Notes: a model not told the origin generated them from the sequence alone. Shown: positions 16,208 through 25,966, counted from the stretch's first letter. The stretch is DNA of 64,000 nucleotides from Vibrio comitans (GCA_024346835.1 AP024866.1:1240001-1304000), one strand, 5' to 3'. Program-made: numbers and translations.

Positions 16208-18205
16208 GTGAAAAGAGAACAGTTTGAGTTATTAGCACCAGGTGGCGATCTAGACTCGATCAAGGCAGCGATCGCAGCGGGAGCAGACGCGATATATTGT
16301 GGTCTTGATCGCTTTAATGCGCGCAATAGAGCCACGAATCTGACTCTAGATAACCTGAATGGGGTACTTGAACTTGCTCATCAGCATCAATGTAAGATCT
16401 TCCTGACGCTTAACGTTCTTATTCTAGAGAGCGAAATCCCAGCTATCGTTCGTCTTCTTAGTCAGCTTAATACCACCAAGATTGATGGCGTTATTGTGCA
16501 AGATATGGGGCTGGCCTATCTCTTGAAGCATTACTTTCCACAGCTTGATGTCCACGCCTCAACTCAGCTAAACACCCACAATGAAGGACAGATACTGTTT
16601 TTAAACCAATTGGGTGCAAGCAGGGTGAACCTTTCTCGTGAGCTGAACATTAAAGAAATTAAACACTTAGCTCAGTTTGGTCTAAAGCACGACGTACTGA
16701 TGGAAGTATTTGTACACGGTTCCTATTGCATTGGATTCTCAGGTTTGTGTTACATCAGTTCGGCGCGCAATGGCGCTTCCGGTAACCGTGGGCGATGCAG
16801 CCAACCGTGTCGTGAGCAGTATGAAACCACACAAACAGGTAATGATTATCCCCTCAATCTAAAAGATAATTCGGCATTTGGCGATCTAGAAGCGCTGGTG
16901 GATGCTGGGGTGTATTCGCTCAAGGTGGAAGGGCGTATTAAAAAATCTCATTACGTGTTTACGGTTGTCGACAATTGGCGCAAGCAAATCGATAGATTGT
17001 GTGACGGTGAAGCATTATCGAGTGACACTACTGAGCTGTATACAGTGTTCAATCGCGATTTCTCCAATGCGTTTCTGCAGGCAGATTTTGGCAAAAACAT
17101 GTACATCGATAACCCTAGAGACAATGCTGTAACGCACTTCTCAAAGGTTTATGGTGCGACATCCGAAGAGCAGCTAAAGCGGGTGAAAACCAAGCTTTAC
17201 GATGATAAAACGGAGATTATTCAGCGTGTCGCCAAAGAAACCGCCGACTTTGATATAACAGGAGCTCATCATAATGGCTCCAGCTTAAAAGGCGCTATCG
17301 ATACACCGACGATTGAAAAGCTTTCCCATCATAAATCTGAAGAAGCGACGCCTAAACTGTCTGTTCTTATCTCTTCTAAAGAAGATCTCGAGCTGCTTAA
17401 TAATGATGATGCCGATTATTATTACCAACTTCCAATGGGAATGAAGGCCGAGCTAAGTGATTTGATTGAGCTGTTCACTGAACACCCAAGATTGAAACCG
17501 TGTTTCCCTGCAATATTGATTGGTGATGATTTTCTAGCTGCCACTGAGTTCTTGGAAACGGTTCAACCTGAACTACTGATCACCAATAACTCAGGCGTTG
17601 CGTATCAGGCCAAACAACTTGGCCTTGGCTGGGTTGCCGGCCCGCACATGAACACTACAAATTCATTTGCAATGTACTGCCAGCAGCAAGAGTTCGCGGC
17701 CTCTGGTGCCTTTATTTCTAATGAATTAAGTAAAAAGCAGATTCGCCATATTAAGAGACCGGAAAACTTTCGAACCTTCTACAGTATTTATCATCCAAAT
17801 ACTCTGTTAACTAGCCGTCAATGCCTGTTCCAACAAACGGAAGGGTGTAAGAAGATTAAAGTAAACAAAGGCTGTTTAAGAAAATGTGAGAAGCGCACCT
17901 CAATCATTAATCTTAAAGATAATCCTTATGTGGTTCAAAAGCACAAAGGTAGCCATAACAGTATCTACAGTGAACATAACGTGCTCAATCTGGAATTGTT
18001 GTCGGACTATCCGGAGCTGTTTACCGATGTGCTGATTGATTTGCGAGATATTCAAACAGAGACCCAATTGCAAGTAGGGAAGCAAGAGTTAATCGCATTG
18101 TTCCAACAAGCACTGCAGAATAATATGGGCGACTCAAACGCAGTACAACTTATTCATAGTAAGGTTGCGCCAACGGGCAACAAGCAATACTTCAAGGGTG
18201 TATAA
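16208..18205 (+). CDS. rlhA: 23S rRNA 5-hydroxycytidine C2501 synthase
   Basis: U32 peptidase-family protein (665 aa; E. coli RlhA/YdcP 653 aa). The start FELLAPGGDLDSIKAAIAAG is the U32 TIM-barrel entry, and the family signature region is MEVFVHGSYCIGFSGLCYIS with CSQPCREQY, giving the four-cysteine iron-sulfur set. The C-terminal part carries further cysteines (CLFQQTEGCKK...CLRKC). It hydroxylates C2501 of 23S rRNA, using prephenate-derived input in E. coli. The start is GTG at 16208, after a GGGAAGA site. The DOPA-dioxygenase-like gene follows 39 bp later. High confidence in family, good confidence in RlhA rather than TrhP, from length. Confidence 0.9.
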   Translation: MKREQFELLAPGGDLDSIKAAIAAGADAIYCGLDRFNARNRATNLTLDNLNGVLELAHQHQCKIFLTLNVLILESEIPAIVRLLSQLNTTKIDGVIVQDMGLAYLLKHYFPQLDVHASTQLNTHNEGQILFLNQLGASRVNLSRELNIKEIKHLAQFGLKHDVLMEVFVHGSYCIGFSGLCYISSARNGASGNRGRCSQPCREQYETTQTGNDYPLNLKDNSAFGDLEALVDAGVYSLKVEGRIKKSHYVFTVVDNWRKQIDRLCDGEALSSDTTELYTVFNRDFSNAFLQADFGKNMYIDNPRDNAVTHFSKVYGATSEEQLKRVKTKLYDDKTEIIQRVAKETADFDITGAHHNGSSLKGAIDTPTIEKLSHHKSEEATPKLSVLISSKEDLELLNNDDADYYYQLPMGMKAELSDLIELFTEHPRLKPCFPAILIGDDFLAATEFLETVQPELLITNNSGVAYQAKQLGLGWVAGPHMNTTNSFAMYCQQQEFAASGAFISNELSKKQIRHIKRPENFRTFYSIYHPNTLLTSRQCLFQQTEGCKKIKVNKGCLRKCEKRTSIINLKDNPYVVQKHKGSHNSIYSEHNVLNLELLSDYPELFTDVLIDLRDIQTETQLQVGKQELIALFQQALQNNMGDSNAVQLIHSKVAPTGNKQYFKGV

Positions 18206-18244
18206 TTCTTTTATTGCTGTGGGAAGATAAGGACATTAAAAGGT

Positions 18245-18577
18245 ATGATGTTACCGAGTCGAGGGTTTGAGCGTTACCATGCACATGTGTATTTTGACGA
18301 AACTAGCCTAGCTTTTGCACAGAGCTTGCGAGAGCCTGTTTCAAATAAATTCAATGTTGAACTTGGCCAAATGCATACCAAGCCAGTAGGTCCGCACCCT
18401 TGTTGGAGCTACCAAATCTTGTTCTCGCAAGACGAGTTTGATGAGATCATCGCTTGGTTGGATGCCAATAGGCAAGGCCTAACGATACTTCTTCACCCTG
18501 AAGCTGGCAGTTTTCTTATCGACCATACCCAAAGAGCAGGCTGGCTCGGTGAGCCAATAGAACTTAACCTGACTTAA
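18245..18577 (+). CDS. DOPA 4,5-dioxygenase family protein
   Basis: A 110-aa protein of the small aromatic ring-opening dioxygenase family (PF08883 type). Candidate metal ligands are the histidines in YHAHVYFD, GQMHTKPVGPHPCWSY and LLHPEAG, spaced as in the family. Fungal and bacterial relatives cleave DOPA or caffeate-type catechols; in gammaproteobacteria the real substrate is usually unknown. It follows rlhA closely and ends at a terminator. Confidence 0.88.
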   Translation: MMLPSRGFERYHAHVYFDETSLAFAQSLREPVSNKFNVELGQMHTKPVGPHPCWSYQILFSQDEFDEIIAWLDANRQGLTILLHPEAGSFLIDHTQRAGWLGEPIELNLT

Positions 18578-18590
18578 ATTGCTTCCAAAT

Positions 18591-18620
18591 AAAAAGAGAA
18601 CCTATCAAGGTTCTCTTTTT
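18591..18620. terminator. bidirectional terminator
   Basis: Stem AAAAAGAGAACC / GGTTCTCTTTTT with a short loop, between convergent genes ending at 18577 and 18639. Confidence 0.92.
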
Positions 18621-18638
18621 GGTTTTGATTCGCTTAGA

Positions 18639-19919
18639 TTACATGAACCACTTCCACCACACGAACAGCGCTAAGAAGCCAAACAAGTAAACCAATCCAA
18701 CGATAGACAGTGCTTTCAGTCTTGGTCCTACTGCCAATTCAGCAGGCAACGGCGTGCGTGTTACTAGAATGTAGTTTAACAGCGCAAAGAATGGCGTTGT
18801 GATGAAGGCCAGAACCATCGCAAAGTCGAGCATAGGTAGTAGCGCTTTTGCTAGGAATACCACAATAAACAGCGCTGATAGAGAGACGATCAACATCCAA
18901 GCTTGATTCATTGCTGGGTGAATGGTTTTCTTTTTGCGAAGTAAGCGCTGAGATTCAGTAATAACGCGAGAGTAACCATCGATAACCGTAATGGTGCTAC
19001 CAAAGATACAGAAGAAGGCAATGACAGCGACGAGGTAGCGAGACCACTCACCAATTGTCGCCGCATAAAGGCTGATTAACTGATGTGAGAAACCCACGCC
19101 AGACGCCTGAAGCTGTGCACCTGAGCCATGAAGCATTAGCGCACCTAAAGCCACAAACACCATCGCTAATAATGCGGTGCCGATGTAACCGACGTTAAAG
19201 TCAAACAGAGCCGATTTTGCTGTGACTTCTTGCCCTTTGCACTGACTTTTTAGCCACATTGAGGTCAAGCTTGATATTTCAATAGGTGCTGGCATCCAGC
19301 CCATAGTCACAACAATGAAGCCGATGGCAGCTAGTGTCCACGGAGAAGGTGATACAAAGTCTGGCTGAGGTTCAACAGGGTTGCCAAAAGCGATGGCTAC
19401 AGCAATAAGCGTAGTCACGGTTAGCACTGCCATAATCACTTTTGATAGTGTATCCAATGCCTTGTAGTGCCCCACAAACAAGATAGTAAGGCAGGTTGCT
19501 AGCACAATCATGCACAAGGTTGGCATGGATAGATCAACAGGGATGAAATAGGCTAGCAAACTTGCGCTGAACATAAGCAGTGCGGCTGTGTTGACGATTG
19601 CGGAGATAACACTAAGTAGCGCAAACGAGATCAAATAAGGTTTACCTAGGTTTGAATACCCTTCAACAAGGCTTGTCTTTGTTCCAACCGTATATTGAAC
19701 GCCAGCTCTAAAAAATGGATATTTGAAAAGATTAACTAGCAAAATCAAAATAGCGAGTTGCCATCCATAAATTGCGCCCGCCTTAGTTGAAGCAACAAGG
19801 TGAGAGCCGCCAACAGCCGCTGCCGCCGCCATTACTCCTGGGCCCAATGAGCGAACTAATGTTCCTAATCTAGATGGGGAGGATTGAGAGGGTATTGCAT
19901 TTTCCATTACTACGTCCAT
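18639..19919 (-). CDS. Nramp-superfamily transporter lacking the metal-site motif
   Basis: A 426-aa membrane protein with about eleven helices that matches the divalent metal/Nramp family in order and in the opening LGPGVMAAAAAVGGSH. In true Nramp proteins this helix holds DPGN, with Asp and Asn binding the metal; here it reads VGGSH, so both are missing. The second metal-site helix has MGWMPAPIE, where Nramp usually has a Met-Pro-His. It therefore belongs to a distant clade and may move a different substrate. No regulator site (Fur or MntR box) was noticed upstream. The name 'manganese transporter' should not be copied to it. Confidence 0.8.
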   Translation of the reverse strand: MDVVMENAIPSQSSPSRLGTLVRSLGPGVMAAAAAVGGSHLVASTKAGAIYGWQLAILILLVNLFKYPFFRAGVQYTVGTKTSLVEGYSNLGKPYLISFALLSVISAIVNTAALLMFSASLLAYFIPVDLSMPTLCMIVLATCLTILFVGHYKALDTLSKVIMAVLTVTTLIAVAIAFGNPVEPQPDFVSPSPWTLAAIGFIVVTMGWMPAPIEISSLTSMWLKSQCKGQEVTAKSALFDFNVGYIGTALLAMVFVALGALMLHGSGAQLQASGVGFSHQLISLYAATIGEWSRYLVAVIAFFCIFGSTITVIDGYSRVITESQRLLRKKKTIHPAMNQAWMLIVSLSALFIVVFLAKALLPMLDFAMVLAFITTPFFALLNYILVTRTPLPAELAVGPRLKALSIVGLVYLFGFLALFVWWKWFM

Positions 19920-20079
19920 GTTGTTATTTTTGCATTGTCAATACCGTCTATAAATATCATATAACCTTTAGGTGTCAACAAATGAATACACTACTGGCGC
20001 CAATTGTGGGCTTTGGCGCGTTAAGTGGTGTTTAAATGTACGAGGGTTGTGGGAACTGTGAGCCAAATTCAGCAGAGAA

Positions 20080-20934
20080 TTAATGAGCAGACTTACGATG
20101 TTGCTGATAGAGAGTGAGTGCAATACCACCCAAAATAAGCGACATGCTGAGTAGGTTTTCAGTGGTTATGGATTCGCGAAGGAACAAGACGCCCATGATC
20201 ATAGCAATGGCAGGAACGAGGAGTTGTGATAGTGATGCGCTGAGCAAGGATATCTTTGGAACAACGGCATACCAAAGCACATACCCCATCCCAGAGGTGA
20301 TAGCACCGGAGATCACTGCATAGGTAAGGCCTTGGGAGGTTATGCTTTGAGTATCCAATACCCAAGGAATGAGCGCCATAGAAATAACCGAAGCAACAAT
20401 AAAGCCCTTGGTGGTTGCCGGCAGTGCTGCGCCGGATCGTTTGCCTAGAAGAGTAAATCCAGCCCAACTTACTCCTGAAAATAACATGCTTAACATTGGC
20501 CACAGAGCAAGCGTTGAAGAGGACGGGTTTACTAGCCAAATAAAGCCTAAAAAAGACACCAAGATCCCAAGCCACTCTATAGAGCTAAAGCGATGTCCTT
20601 GAAATAGATGTATGCCTAGTAAAGAAAACTGTACAGAGCCGAATAAAATGAGTGCACCGAAGCCAGTTGTGAGCTCGGTGTAGGCCAAAGAAAAAAGTAA
20701 AGCGTACAGAAAAAGGCACATACCGGAATAGAATCCGATGCGCCATTGATGGTAAAAGCCTTTGGCTCCCTGCAATACCATTAAGATTGCGCTAAGGGTC
20801 AAGGCTCCAGAGACGATACGAACTAGTGTAAAGGCTTCTGCGGAAATAGCCCCATCAACCAGTGCTAAGCGTGAAAGCAAAGAGTTGGCTGCAAACGCTA
20901 TCATCGCAAGTCCAGTCAAAAAGAGTATTCGCAC
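20080..20934 (-). CDS. EamA/DMT family transporter
   Basis: A 284-aa inner membrane protein with ten hydrophobic helices in two EamA halves, the second starting around residue 140 (WPMLSMLFSGVSWAGFTLLGKRSG). Members export amino acids, drugs or other metabolites; no substrate-determining feature can be read. It stands alone on the minus strand between the Nramp-like gene and the scs genes. Confidence 0.88.
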   Translation of the reverse strand: MRILFLTGLAMIAFAANSLLSRLALVDGAISAEAFTLVRIVSGALTLSAILMVLQGAKGFYHQWRIGFYSGMCLFLYALLFSLAYTELTTGFGALILFGSVQFSLLGIHLFQGHRFSSIEWLGILVSFLGFIWLVNPSSSTLALWPMLSMLFSGVSWAGFTLLGKRSGAALPATTKGFIVASVISMALIPWVLDTQSITSQGLTYAVISGAITSGMGYVLWYAVVPKISLLSASLSQLLVPAIAMIMGVLFLRESITTENLLSMSLILGGIALTLYQQHRKSAH

Positions 20935-21004
20935 TTATTATTCCTTTGCTTATGCATCTCACGCTATTTAGAAGGGCTCAAAGAGCCCTTAATACCGGAT
21001 AACC

Positions 21005-21730
21005 TTAGTTAAGATTGGATAGTTTGTCGTCCACTAAGGCTTGTAGTTTGTCATAGGCAAGGTAACCGCTGACCATCTCGCCATCGATGAGCATTGCAGG
21101 CGTACCTCTCATACCTAGTGATCGGAAAAGCTCGAGGTTTTTATTAATAAGCTCATCGCTTTTCATGGATGGGTTCATTAATGCTGTGGTGTCGGTGCTT
21201 TTCGCAACCTTACTGATGGAGTTGAGATTATGAGCACCAGGTTTTGCCACCATTAACTGGTGAACTTCTTCATAACTGCTGCGCTTTTCGCGCCATACGT
21301 TCAATCCAAAAGAAGCAGAGTTAACGCTGCTTTGCTCTTTAAGGGGAACGTAGAGATTAATCACTCGAACGGTGTCGGGGTTGTTCTCGACAAGTTTGTA
21401 CAGCTCCGGATCGAACTTCTTGCACCAAGGGCAGCTGTAATCAGTAAATACAATCAGGGTTACGGGTGCTTCTTTGCTACCAATAGAAGGCTGAAGATCG
21501 TTGTTGTATAGATAATCGTGATTCTGCGTTAGAACGTTTTGTACCTGATCTTGTTGCTCGATGTACGCCTGCAAATTGCCATGTAGGCTATCAACCAACT
21601 CAGGGTGTGCCTGAAGCATGTCAGCAATTTCTTGTATTTTTTGTGTCGTAGTCGTTTGGTTTGCAAACACGGGTGCGGCAAAAACAAGCAGTGACGCGAA
21701 TAGGCTAATAAGTAATGTTTTAATGTTCAT
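21005..21730 (-). CDS. scsC: periplasmic thiol:disulfide protein ScsC-like
   Basis: A DsbA/DsbG-like thioredoxin-fold protein (241 aa) with a signal peptide ending FAAPVFA. The active site is CPWC (Cys100-Cys103) in FTDYSCPWCKKFDPE, the cis-Pro loop is RGTPAML, and an N-terminal helical stretch of about 55 residues could form an oligomerisation stalk as in Proteus ScsC. It is the last gene of a scsA-B-D-C run. It probably repairs or protects periplasmic thiols under copper stress, kept reduced by ScsB. I chose ATG 21730 with AAGG 8 bp upstream; the earlier M (21751) lies in scsD. Confidence 0.86.
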   Translation of the reverse strand: MNIKTLLISLFASLLVFAAPVFANQTTTTQKIQEIADMLQAHPELVDSLHGNLQAYIEQQDQVQNVLTQNHDYLYNNDLQPSIGSKEAPVTLIVFTDYSCPWCKKFDPELYKLVENNPDTVRVINLYVPLKEQSSVNSASFGLNVWREKRSSYEEVHQLMVAKPGAHNLNSISKVAKSTDTTALMNPSMKSDELINKNLELFRSLGMRGTPAMLIDGEMVSGYLAYDKLQALVDDKLSNLN

Positions 21731-21738
21731 GAGATGCC

Positions 21739-22233
21739 TTAAAGAAGCCACAGTCTAGCAAGTAGACCGATTGGCGTTGTAATTCCTGTGGTAATGTTTT
21801 TGATCTCGCCATTTTCAACAATGGCAATTGTTGGGGTCACTCTGAGATTCCAGCGAGAACTTATCTGACTTCTAGGGTCGTTAATATTTTCAAAGTGATA
21901 GTCGTGACTATTGATAAAGGCCTGTACGCGCCGAGCTTCGCCAGATGAGGCGCTGATGGCGACAACGTCATAATATTGGCTTAGCCAATTAATCGTGGGT
22001 GTCACAAACTTACACGCGCCACACCAAGTTGCCCAAAAGTACACAACCACGGGTTTGTCTTGGCTAAGGGCATTCAAGTCTATGTTGTTTCCCGATAGCG
22101 CTGTAGCTTGTGTCGTTGGACTCTGGCTAGAGGTAAAGTCTCTTGTACGCCATAGATCCACCGCTACTGAAATTACAGTAAACAACAGGATGTAGATAAG
22201 TGACTTTTTAATGAGGTTAAGGACGTTCTTCAT
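21739..22233 (-). CDS. scsD: membrane-anchored thioredoxin-like protein ScsD
   Basis: A 164-aa protein with an N-terminal anchor helix (LIYILLFTVISVAVDLW) and a TlpA-type thioredoxin domain with WCGAC (Cys71-Cys74) in VVVYFWATWCGACKF. The cis-Pro segment is RVTPTIA. Its ATG overlaps the scsB stop in TAATG, so the two are translationally coupled. By analogy with the Salmonella scs locus it is a periplasm-facing thiol reductant linked to copper tolerance. In this window it also lies some 5 kb from copA. Confidence 0.87.
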   Translation of the reverse strand: MKNVLNLIKKSLIYILLFTVISVAVDLWRTRDFTSSQSPTTQATALSGNNIDLNALSQDKPVVVYFWATWCGACKFVTPTINWLSQYYDVVAISASSGEARRVQAFINSHDYHFENINDPRSQISSRWNLRVTPTIAIVENGEIKNITTGITTPIGLLARLWLL

Positions 22234-24344
22234 TAATATGTCCCTTTCGCTTGTTCTATTGCCGTGAGCACTGCTTCACTGCTAAGAACCGTTGGCAGGG
22301 CGATACCTTGCGGGGCATTTGGGCCATACACGATATTAAATGGCACGCCATAGCGGTTATAGCTCCTCAAAAATCCAGTAACCCTGTCACTCGGTCTCGT
22401 CCAGTCGCCCTTCATTCGAATCACCTCGGTATTGTCCAATGTTGAGTAAACCGGTTCTTGAAGCAGGACGCCTATCTTGTTGGCTTTACAGGTAATACAC
22501 CAATCCGCGGTGACATCTACAAAGACGACTTTATCAGCGGCAACGTATTTCTCTATGTCTGGAACGGACAGTCTGTGCCATTCGCGCTGTTTGGGTAGGG
22601 GAGTTGCCCAACTATCCGCAGTCAGACTTGCAGTCACTAACCCTCCGCCCACAATAATAATGCCCACAACGCCAATTACTGCCGCGACGTTCTTTCCATA
22701 GGCTGATTTAGATTTAACGATAAGCACGCAAAACAGGCTTAGCCCTAAGACGATGATCCATAGCAGTGATAGATGATTTCCAAGTAAGGATAGTAACCAG
22801 ATACTGGTCGCTAGCATCATCAAACCAAATGAGATCTTCACCTTGTTCATCCACGCACCTGGCTTAGGCAGTTTGCTCGCCATTGACGGGAAAGTGGCAA
22901 CCAGTAGCCACGGAAGGGCCATACCTAAAGCGAGGGCTGAAAAGATCGCAAACAGTGTGCTTATATTGGCGCCTAGGGCAAACGCGACGGCTGTGCCCAA
23001 AAATGGCGCTGTGCAGGGAGTGGCGAGTAGAGTAGCGAACATGCCTTGAACAAAGTGTCCTGAGTATGAATTATCTCCTTTATCGGCAACCCAAGTCGAC
23101 ATACTTGAAGGTAAGCGGATCTCCATCAAACCCAGCATATTCATTGCAAACAGTGCGGTGACTGCAAACAAGAAGCCTAAAAACCATGGGCTTTGAAATT
23201 GAATGCCCCAGCCTAAAGCTCCGCCGGATAGTTTTACCACTGTCAAAAACAGTGCGATCAACCAAAACGAGACCAATATGCCGAGCGCAGATGCGATAAA
23301 TTGCCATCGGATCTTACGCTTTTGTTGCCCTTGCATACTGACAATTGAGCCAAGCTTCATACCTAAAACAGGCAATACACAAGGCATGATATTGAGAATA
23401 AGGCCGCCAATAACTGCAAACAGCAACATCTGCAATAGATTTGTCGTACTAGGGTCTACCGCGCCGGTGCTAACCGCTACTTGTTCTTCGGCGAGAAAGT
23501 CAGAATCTGAGAATGAGACAGAAACGGTTTCGTTCTCGAGAGATGGAGCGCCCAACCAACTGGTTACTTCAAATACGGCATGCAGAGTATTGCCATTTAC
23601 AGTAATGGTTGGTTTCTTAAAGCTTGCATCTTCTACATTTTCAGCTTTGCCATCCACAAGCACATCTGGAGAGTGCCAAGGTGTGGTCTTTGTTACGCTG
23701 ACTTCTAGCTTAGAGCTTGCCTTGTCCCAAGTTGCAGCTACGTCGCTTAGCAAAGGTGAATCCTTTGGTACAGAGCTAATCGCCTTGGCGTAATTGAGCA
23801 TTACTTGATCGTTTGTTGTCAGGTCATTGGCCACAAACGAAAGCGAGATGGGGTAGTCGGTGAGAACACAGATCGTCGTGCATGACGGAAGCGTCAGTGT
23901 TGCATTCAATATTGTTGGTTGTGAGAACTCATTTAAATGCAATGTGATAGGAAATATCACATCGGATTGGTAGCCCAAGGTTTCTATTCCGAGCAGCGAA
24001 AAACGCTCTGGGAATGGCCAGTGCCACTCGAGAGATTCAATATTACTTGAATCTGAGTAATCGATACTGGGCGCAACTCCGGCTTCACCTGCCGTTCGCC
24101 AGTAGGTTTTCCAGCCATCATCGAGTTTAACCTCTAACAAACCTTCGACGGTGTGAGTGTCACTGTTTCTTTGGCCTGTGAGATCAAAACGTACTTGAAC
24201 AGGAGGATGATCGGCAGAGGTAATCCACCCTGAGCTCATCTCAGAAGCTGAGGCTATCTGCACAAAGCTGATTGCCCATAGCAATAGCAATCCACGCAAT
24301 AGAGGCTTGAGTAGAGTGCGAGTCATAAATTTTGTTTTAAGCAT
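22233..24344 (-). CDS. scsB: DsbD-like transmembrane thiol reductant ScsB
   Basis: A 703-aa DsbD/ScsB family protein carrying electrons from cytosolic thioredoxin to periplasmic partners. Order: signal peptide, N-terminal periplasmic domain (SCTTICVLTDYPISL), an eight-helix core with two redox cysteines in NIMPCVLPVLGMK and ATPCTAPFLGTA, and a C-terminal thioredoxin domain with DWCITC. ATG 24344 after GGAAAA gives a normal signal peptide; the longer frame has an odd N-terminal addition. It is coupled to scsD. The large N-terminal domain distinguishes it from CcdA. Confidence 0.9.
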   Translation of the reverse strand: MLKTKFMTRTLLKPLLRGLLLLWAISFVQIASASEMSSGWITSADHPPVQVRFDLTGQRNSDTHTVEGLLEVKLDDGWKTYWRTAGEAGVAPSIDYSDSSNIESLEWHWPFPERFSLLGIETLGYQSDVIFPITLHLNEFSQPTILNATLTLPSCTTICVLTDYPISLSFVANDLTTNDQVMLNYAKAISSVPKDSPLLSDVAATWDKASSKLEVSVTKTTPWHSPDVLVDGKAENVEDASFKKPTITVNGNTLHAVFEVTSWLGAPSLENETVSVSFSDSDFLAEEQVAVSTGAVDPSTTNLLQMLLFAVIGGLILNIMPCVLPVLGMKLGSIVSMQGQQKRKIRWQFIASALGILVSFWLIALFLTVVKLSGGALGWGIQFQSPWFLGFLFAVTALFAMNMLGLMEIRLPSSMSTWVADKGDNSYSGHFVQGMFATLLATPCTAPFLGTAVAFALGANISTLFAIFSALALGMALPWLLVATFPSMASKLPKPGAWMNKVKISFGLMMLATSIWLLSLLGNHLSLLWIIVLGLSLFCVLIVKSKSAYGKNVAAVIGVVGIIIVGGGLVTASLTADSWATPLPKQREWHRLSVPDIEKYVAADKVVFVDVTADWCITCKANKIGVLLQEPVYSTLDNTEVIRMKGDWTRPSDRVTGFLRSYNRYGVPFNIVYGPNAPQGIALPTVLSSEAVLTAIEQAKGTY

Positions 24345-24394
24345 AGTTTTTCCATAAATAACAAAGTGATAGTTGTTGATAACCATCTTTTTGT

Positions 24395-24763
24395 TTATTC
24401 ACGAAATACACACAGCCGAAGGTAAATTCGCGGAGGAGGGCCTGTTGGCTGTGCAAAAAAACGCACAGGCTTAAAGGCGGTGATAACGGTGAAAATGCCA
24501 ATCAGAGCAATCAGTAACAGGGCAACAGCAAGGTCTTCCATGCTGATTTGGTGAAAGCTCAATAATTTTTCCGATAACGAGCAGGACGTTTCAGTTAATG
24601 TGGAAGCGACTTGTTGGCTTACCTCTGCTGAAACAGTTTGCTCGGGAGAAACGGTACAAAGACTAACAAAGCCAACGTTTTTTGCCAGGCACACCAAAAT
24701 GACCCACCATACCAGTAGTAGGGAGTATTTTGCGGTTAGGTGCCTTTTCTGCTTGGGCTTCAC
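24395..24763 (-). CDS. scsA: ScsA-like small membrane protein
   Basis: A 122-aa protein with two hydrophobic segments (LLLVWWVILVCLAKNVGFVS and LAVALLLIALIGIFTVITAF), a short loop with one cysteine, and a C-terminal PPPRIYLRLCVFRE. The size (about 120 aa), the ending and the position just before scsB match ScsA (DUF2946-like) of the copper-sensitivity suppressor locus. Its role is not known. It is the first gene of the scs operon; I saw no clear operator in the 200 bp upstream. Confidence 0.75.
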   Translation of the reverse strand: MKPKQKRHLTAKYSLLLVWWVILVCLAKNVGFVSLCTVSPEQTVSAEVSQQVASTLTETSCSLSEKLLSFHQISMEDLAVALLLIALIGIFTVITAFKPVRFFAQPTGPPPRIYLRLCVFRE

Positions 24764-24964
24764 GATATCGTTTTTGAGCTTTGATTGAGTCCGTTAAGCG
24801 TAACTTAGCACACTCTAGGCAGGCAATGAAATACAAATGCTTATCAGTTAATAGCACGGGTGTTTACTTTCATAATGCAAATGCAACCTGTATGTCATAA
24901 GTTCGTAATGTTCTGATTTTAGGGTATTTGCACAACATCATCGGCACAAACACAAAGGTACACA

Positions 24965-25885
24965 ATGAACGGTTTGAACAAGTCACTTATTGCACTAACT
25001 ACTTTAATAGGCGCAACGTCAGTATGGGCTCAAGATTTAGCTTTAGTTAAAGAAGGGGATGTCTATCAAGTGACTCTGTCTGAGCTTAAGCCTACACAGC
25101 CTTCTGTGGGTTACGATCAGATTTATTACAAGCTAGGTCGCTACCAACACGATGTGAAAAAGCAGTTTGATGAAATTTGTGAAGCGAATGGTCAGAAAGG
25201 GTTAACCTCGTTTGATGACAATTCAGTGCCTTCAAAGCCAGAGACCTTCGTTTGTGAGCAAGGTATTGGTGAGAAGCGTAAAGATATGAAAACGATCGTG
25301 CTTGCGCCGAACAATGAAATTTACCTAACTGATGGCCATCATACATTCAATACCTTCTGGCATATGTCAGGCGGCGGCAGTGATTTTAAGGTGCATGTGA
25401 TTGTTGATAAAGACTATCGTCACCTAGAAAACATGCAGGCATTTTGGGCTGAGCTAGAGGCTGATAAAAATGCGTGGTTGTATGATCTAAACAATACAGC
25501 GATTACCCATGATGACCTGCCACAGCAAATGGGCATCACTAATTTTGCTAATGATCCATACCGCGCCCTGATGTACTACTCACGTGACGTAAGCTGGAAT
25601 AAGCCAAAGCAACCAGTACCATTTCTTGAGTTTTACTGGGCTAAAGAACTGAAGCCAGTATTTGACCTAAACCAATATGACCTAACAACAGAGCAAGGTT
25701 ACATGAAAGCGGTGAAGGAAGCAGGAGAGGTCATTCTATCTCTGGATACAGAGAACTTAGGCGGCTCAGGTCTGTCTGCAAAAGCGATGGGGCAGTTTGA
25801 CAACTTCGATGAGAAAAGTTTTCAGAAGATGACGCGTGAAACCAGCAAGCTTAATTATATGTTGGGATACAAGCAGGCGCTTTAG
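24965..25885 (+). CDS. secreted ParB/Srx-fold protein
   Basis: A 306-aa protein with a signal peptide (SVWA cleavage near residue 22). The central part resembles the putative ParB-like nuclease family (PF08857 type): LSELKPTQPSVGYDQIYYKLG and YLTDGHHTFNTFW, with a DGHHT motif at residues 123-127 as the likely catalytic or phosphate-binding site. ParB/Srx-fold proteins can hydrolyse nucleotides or cleave DNA. It is exported and stands alone, facing away from the scs operon. The real activity is unknown; a role in periplasmic nucleotide or DNA use is only a guess. Confidence 0.83.
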   Translation: MNGLNKSLIALTTLIGATSVWAQDLALVKEGDVYQVTLSELKPTQPSVGYDQIYYKLGRYQHDVKKQFDEICEANGQKGLTSFDDNSVPSKPETFVCEQGIGEKRKDMKTIVLAPNNEIYLTDGHHTFNTFWHMSGGGSDFKVHVIVDKDYRHLENMQAFWAELEADKNAWLYDLNNTAITHDDLPQQMGITNFANDPYRALMYYSRDVSWNKPKQPVPFLEFYWAKELKPVFDLNQYDLTTEQGYMKAVKEAGEVILSLDTENLGGSGLSAKAMGQFDNFDEKSFQKMTRETSKLNYMLGYKQAL

Positions 25886-25906
25886 CCTGAGTGAGTTTAA
25901 GTAAAG

Positions 25907-25931
25907 ATGGCCGATCTGAGTGATCGGCCAT
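25907..25931 (+). terminator. hairpin after the ParB-like gene
   Basis: Perfect 10-bp stem ATGGCCGATC / GATCGGCCAT with a 5-nt loop, 21 bp after the stop. There is no strong T run, so termination is likely but weaker than for the others. Confidence 0.7.
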
Positions 25932-25966
25932 TATGGTCTGTACGGAATGTTCAATGTGTCCAGTTA

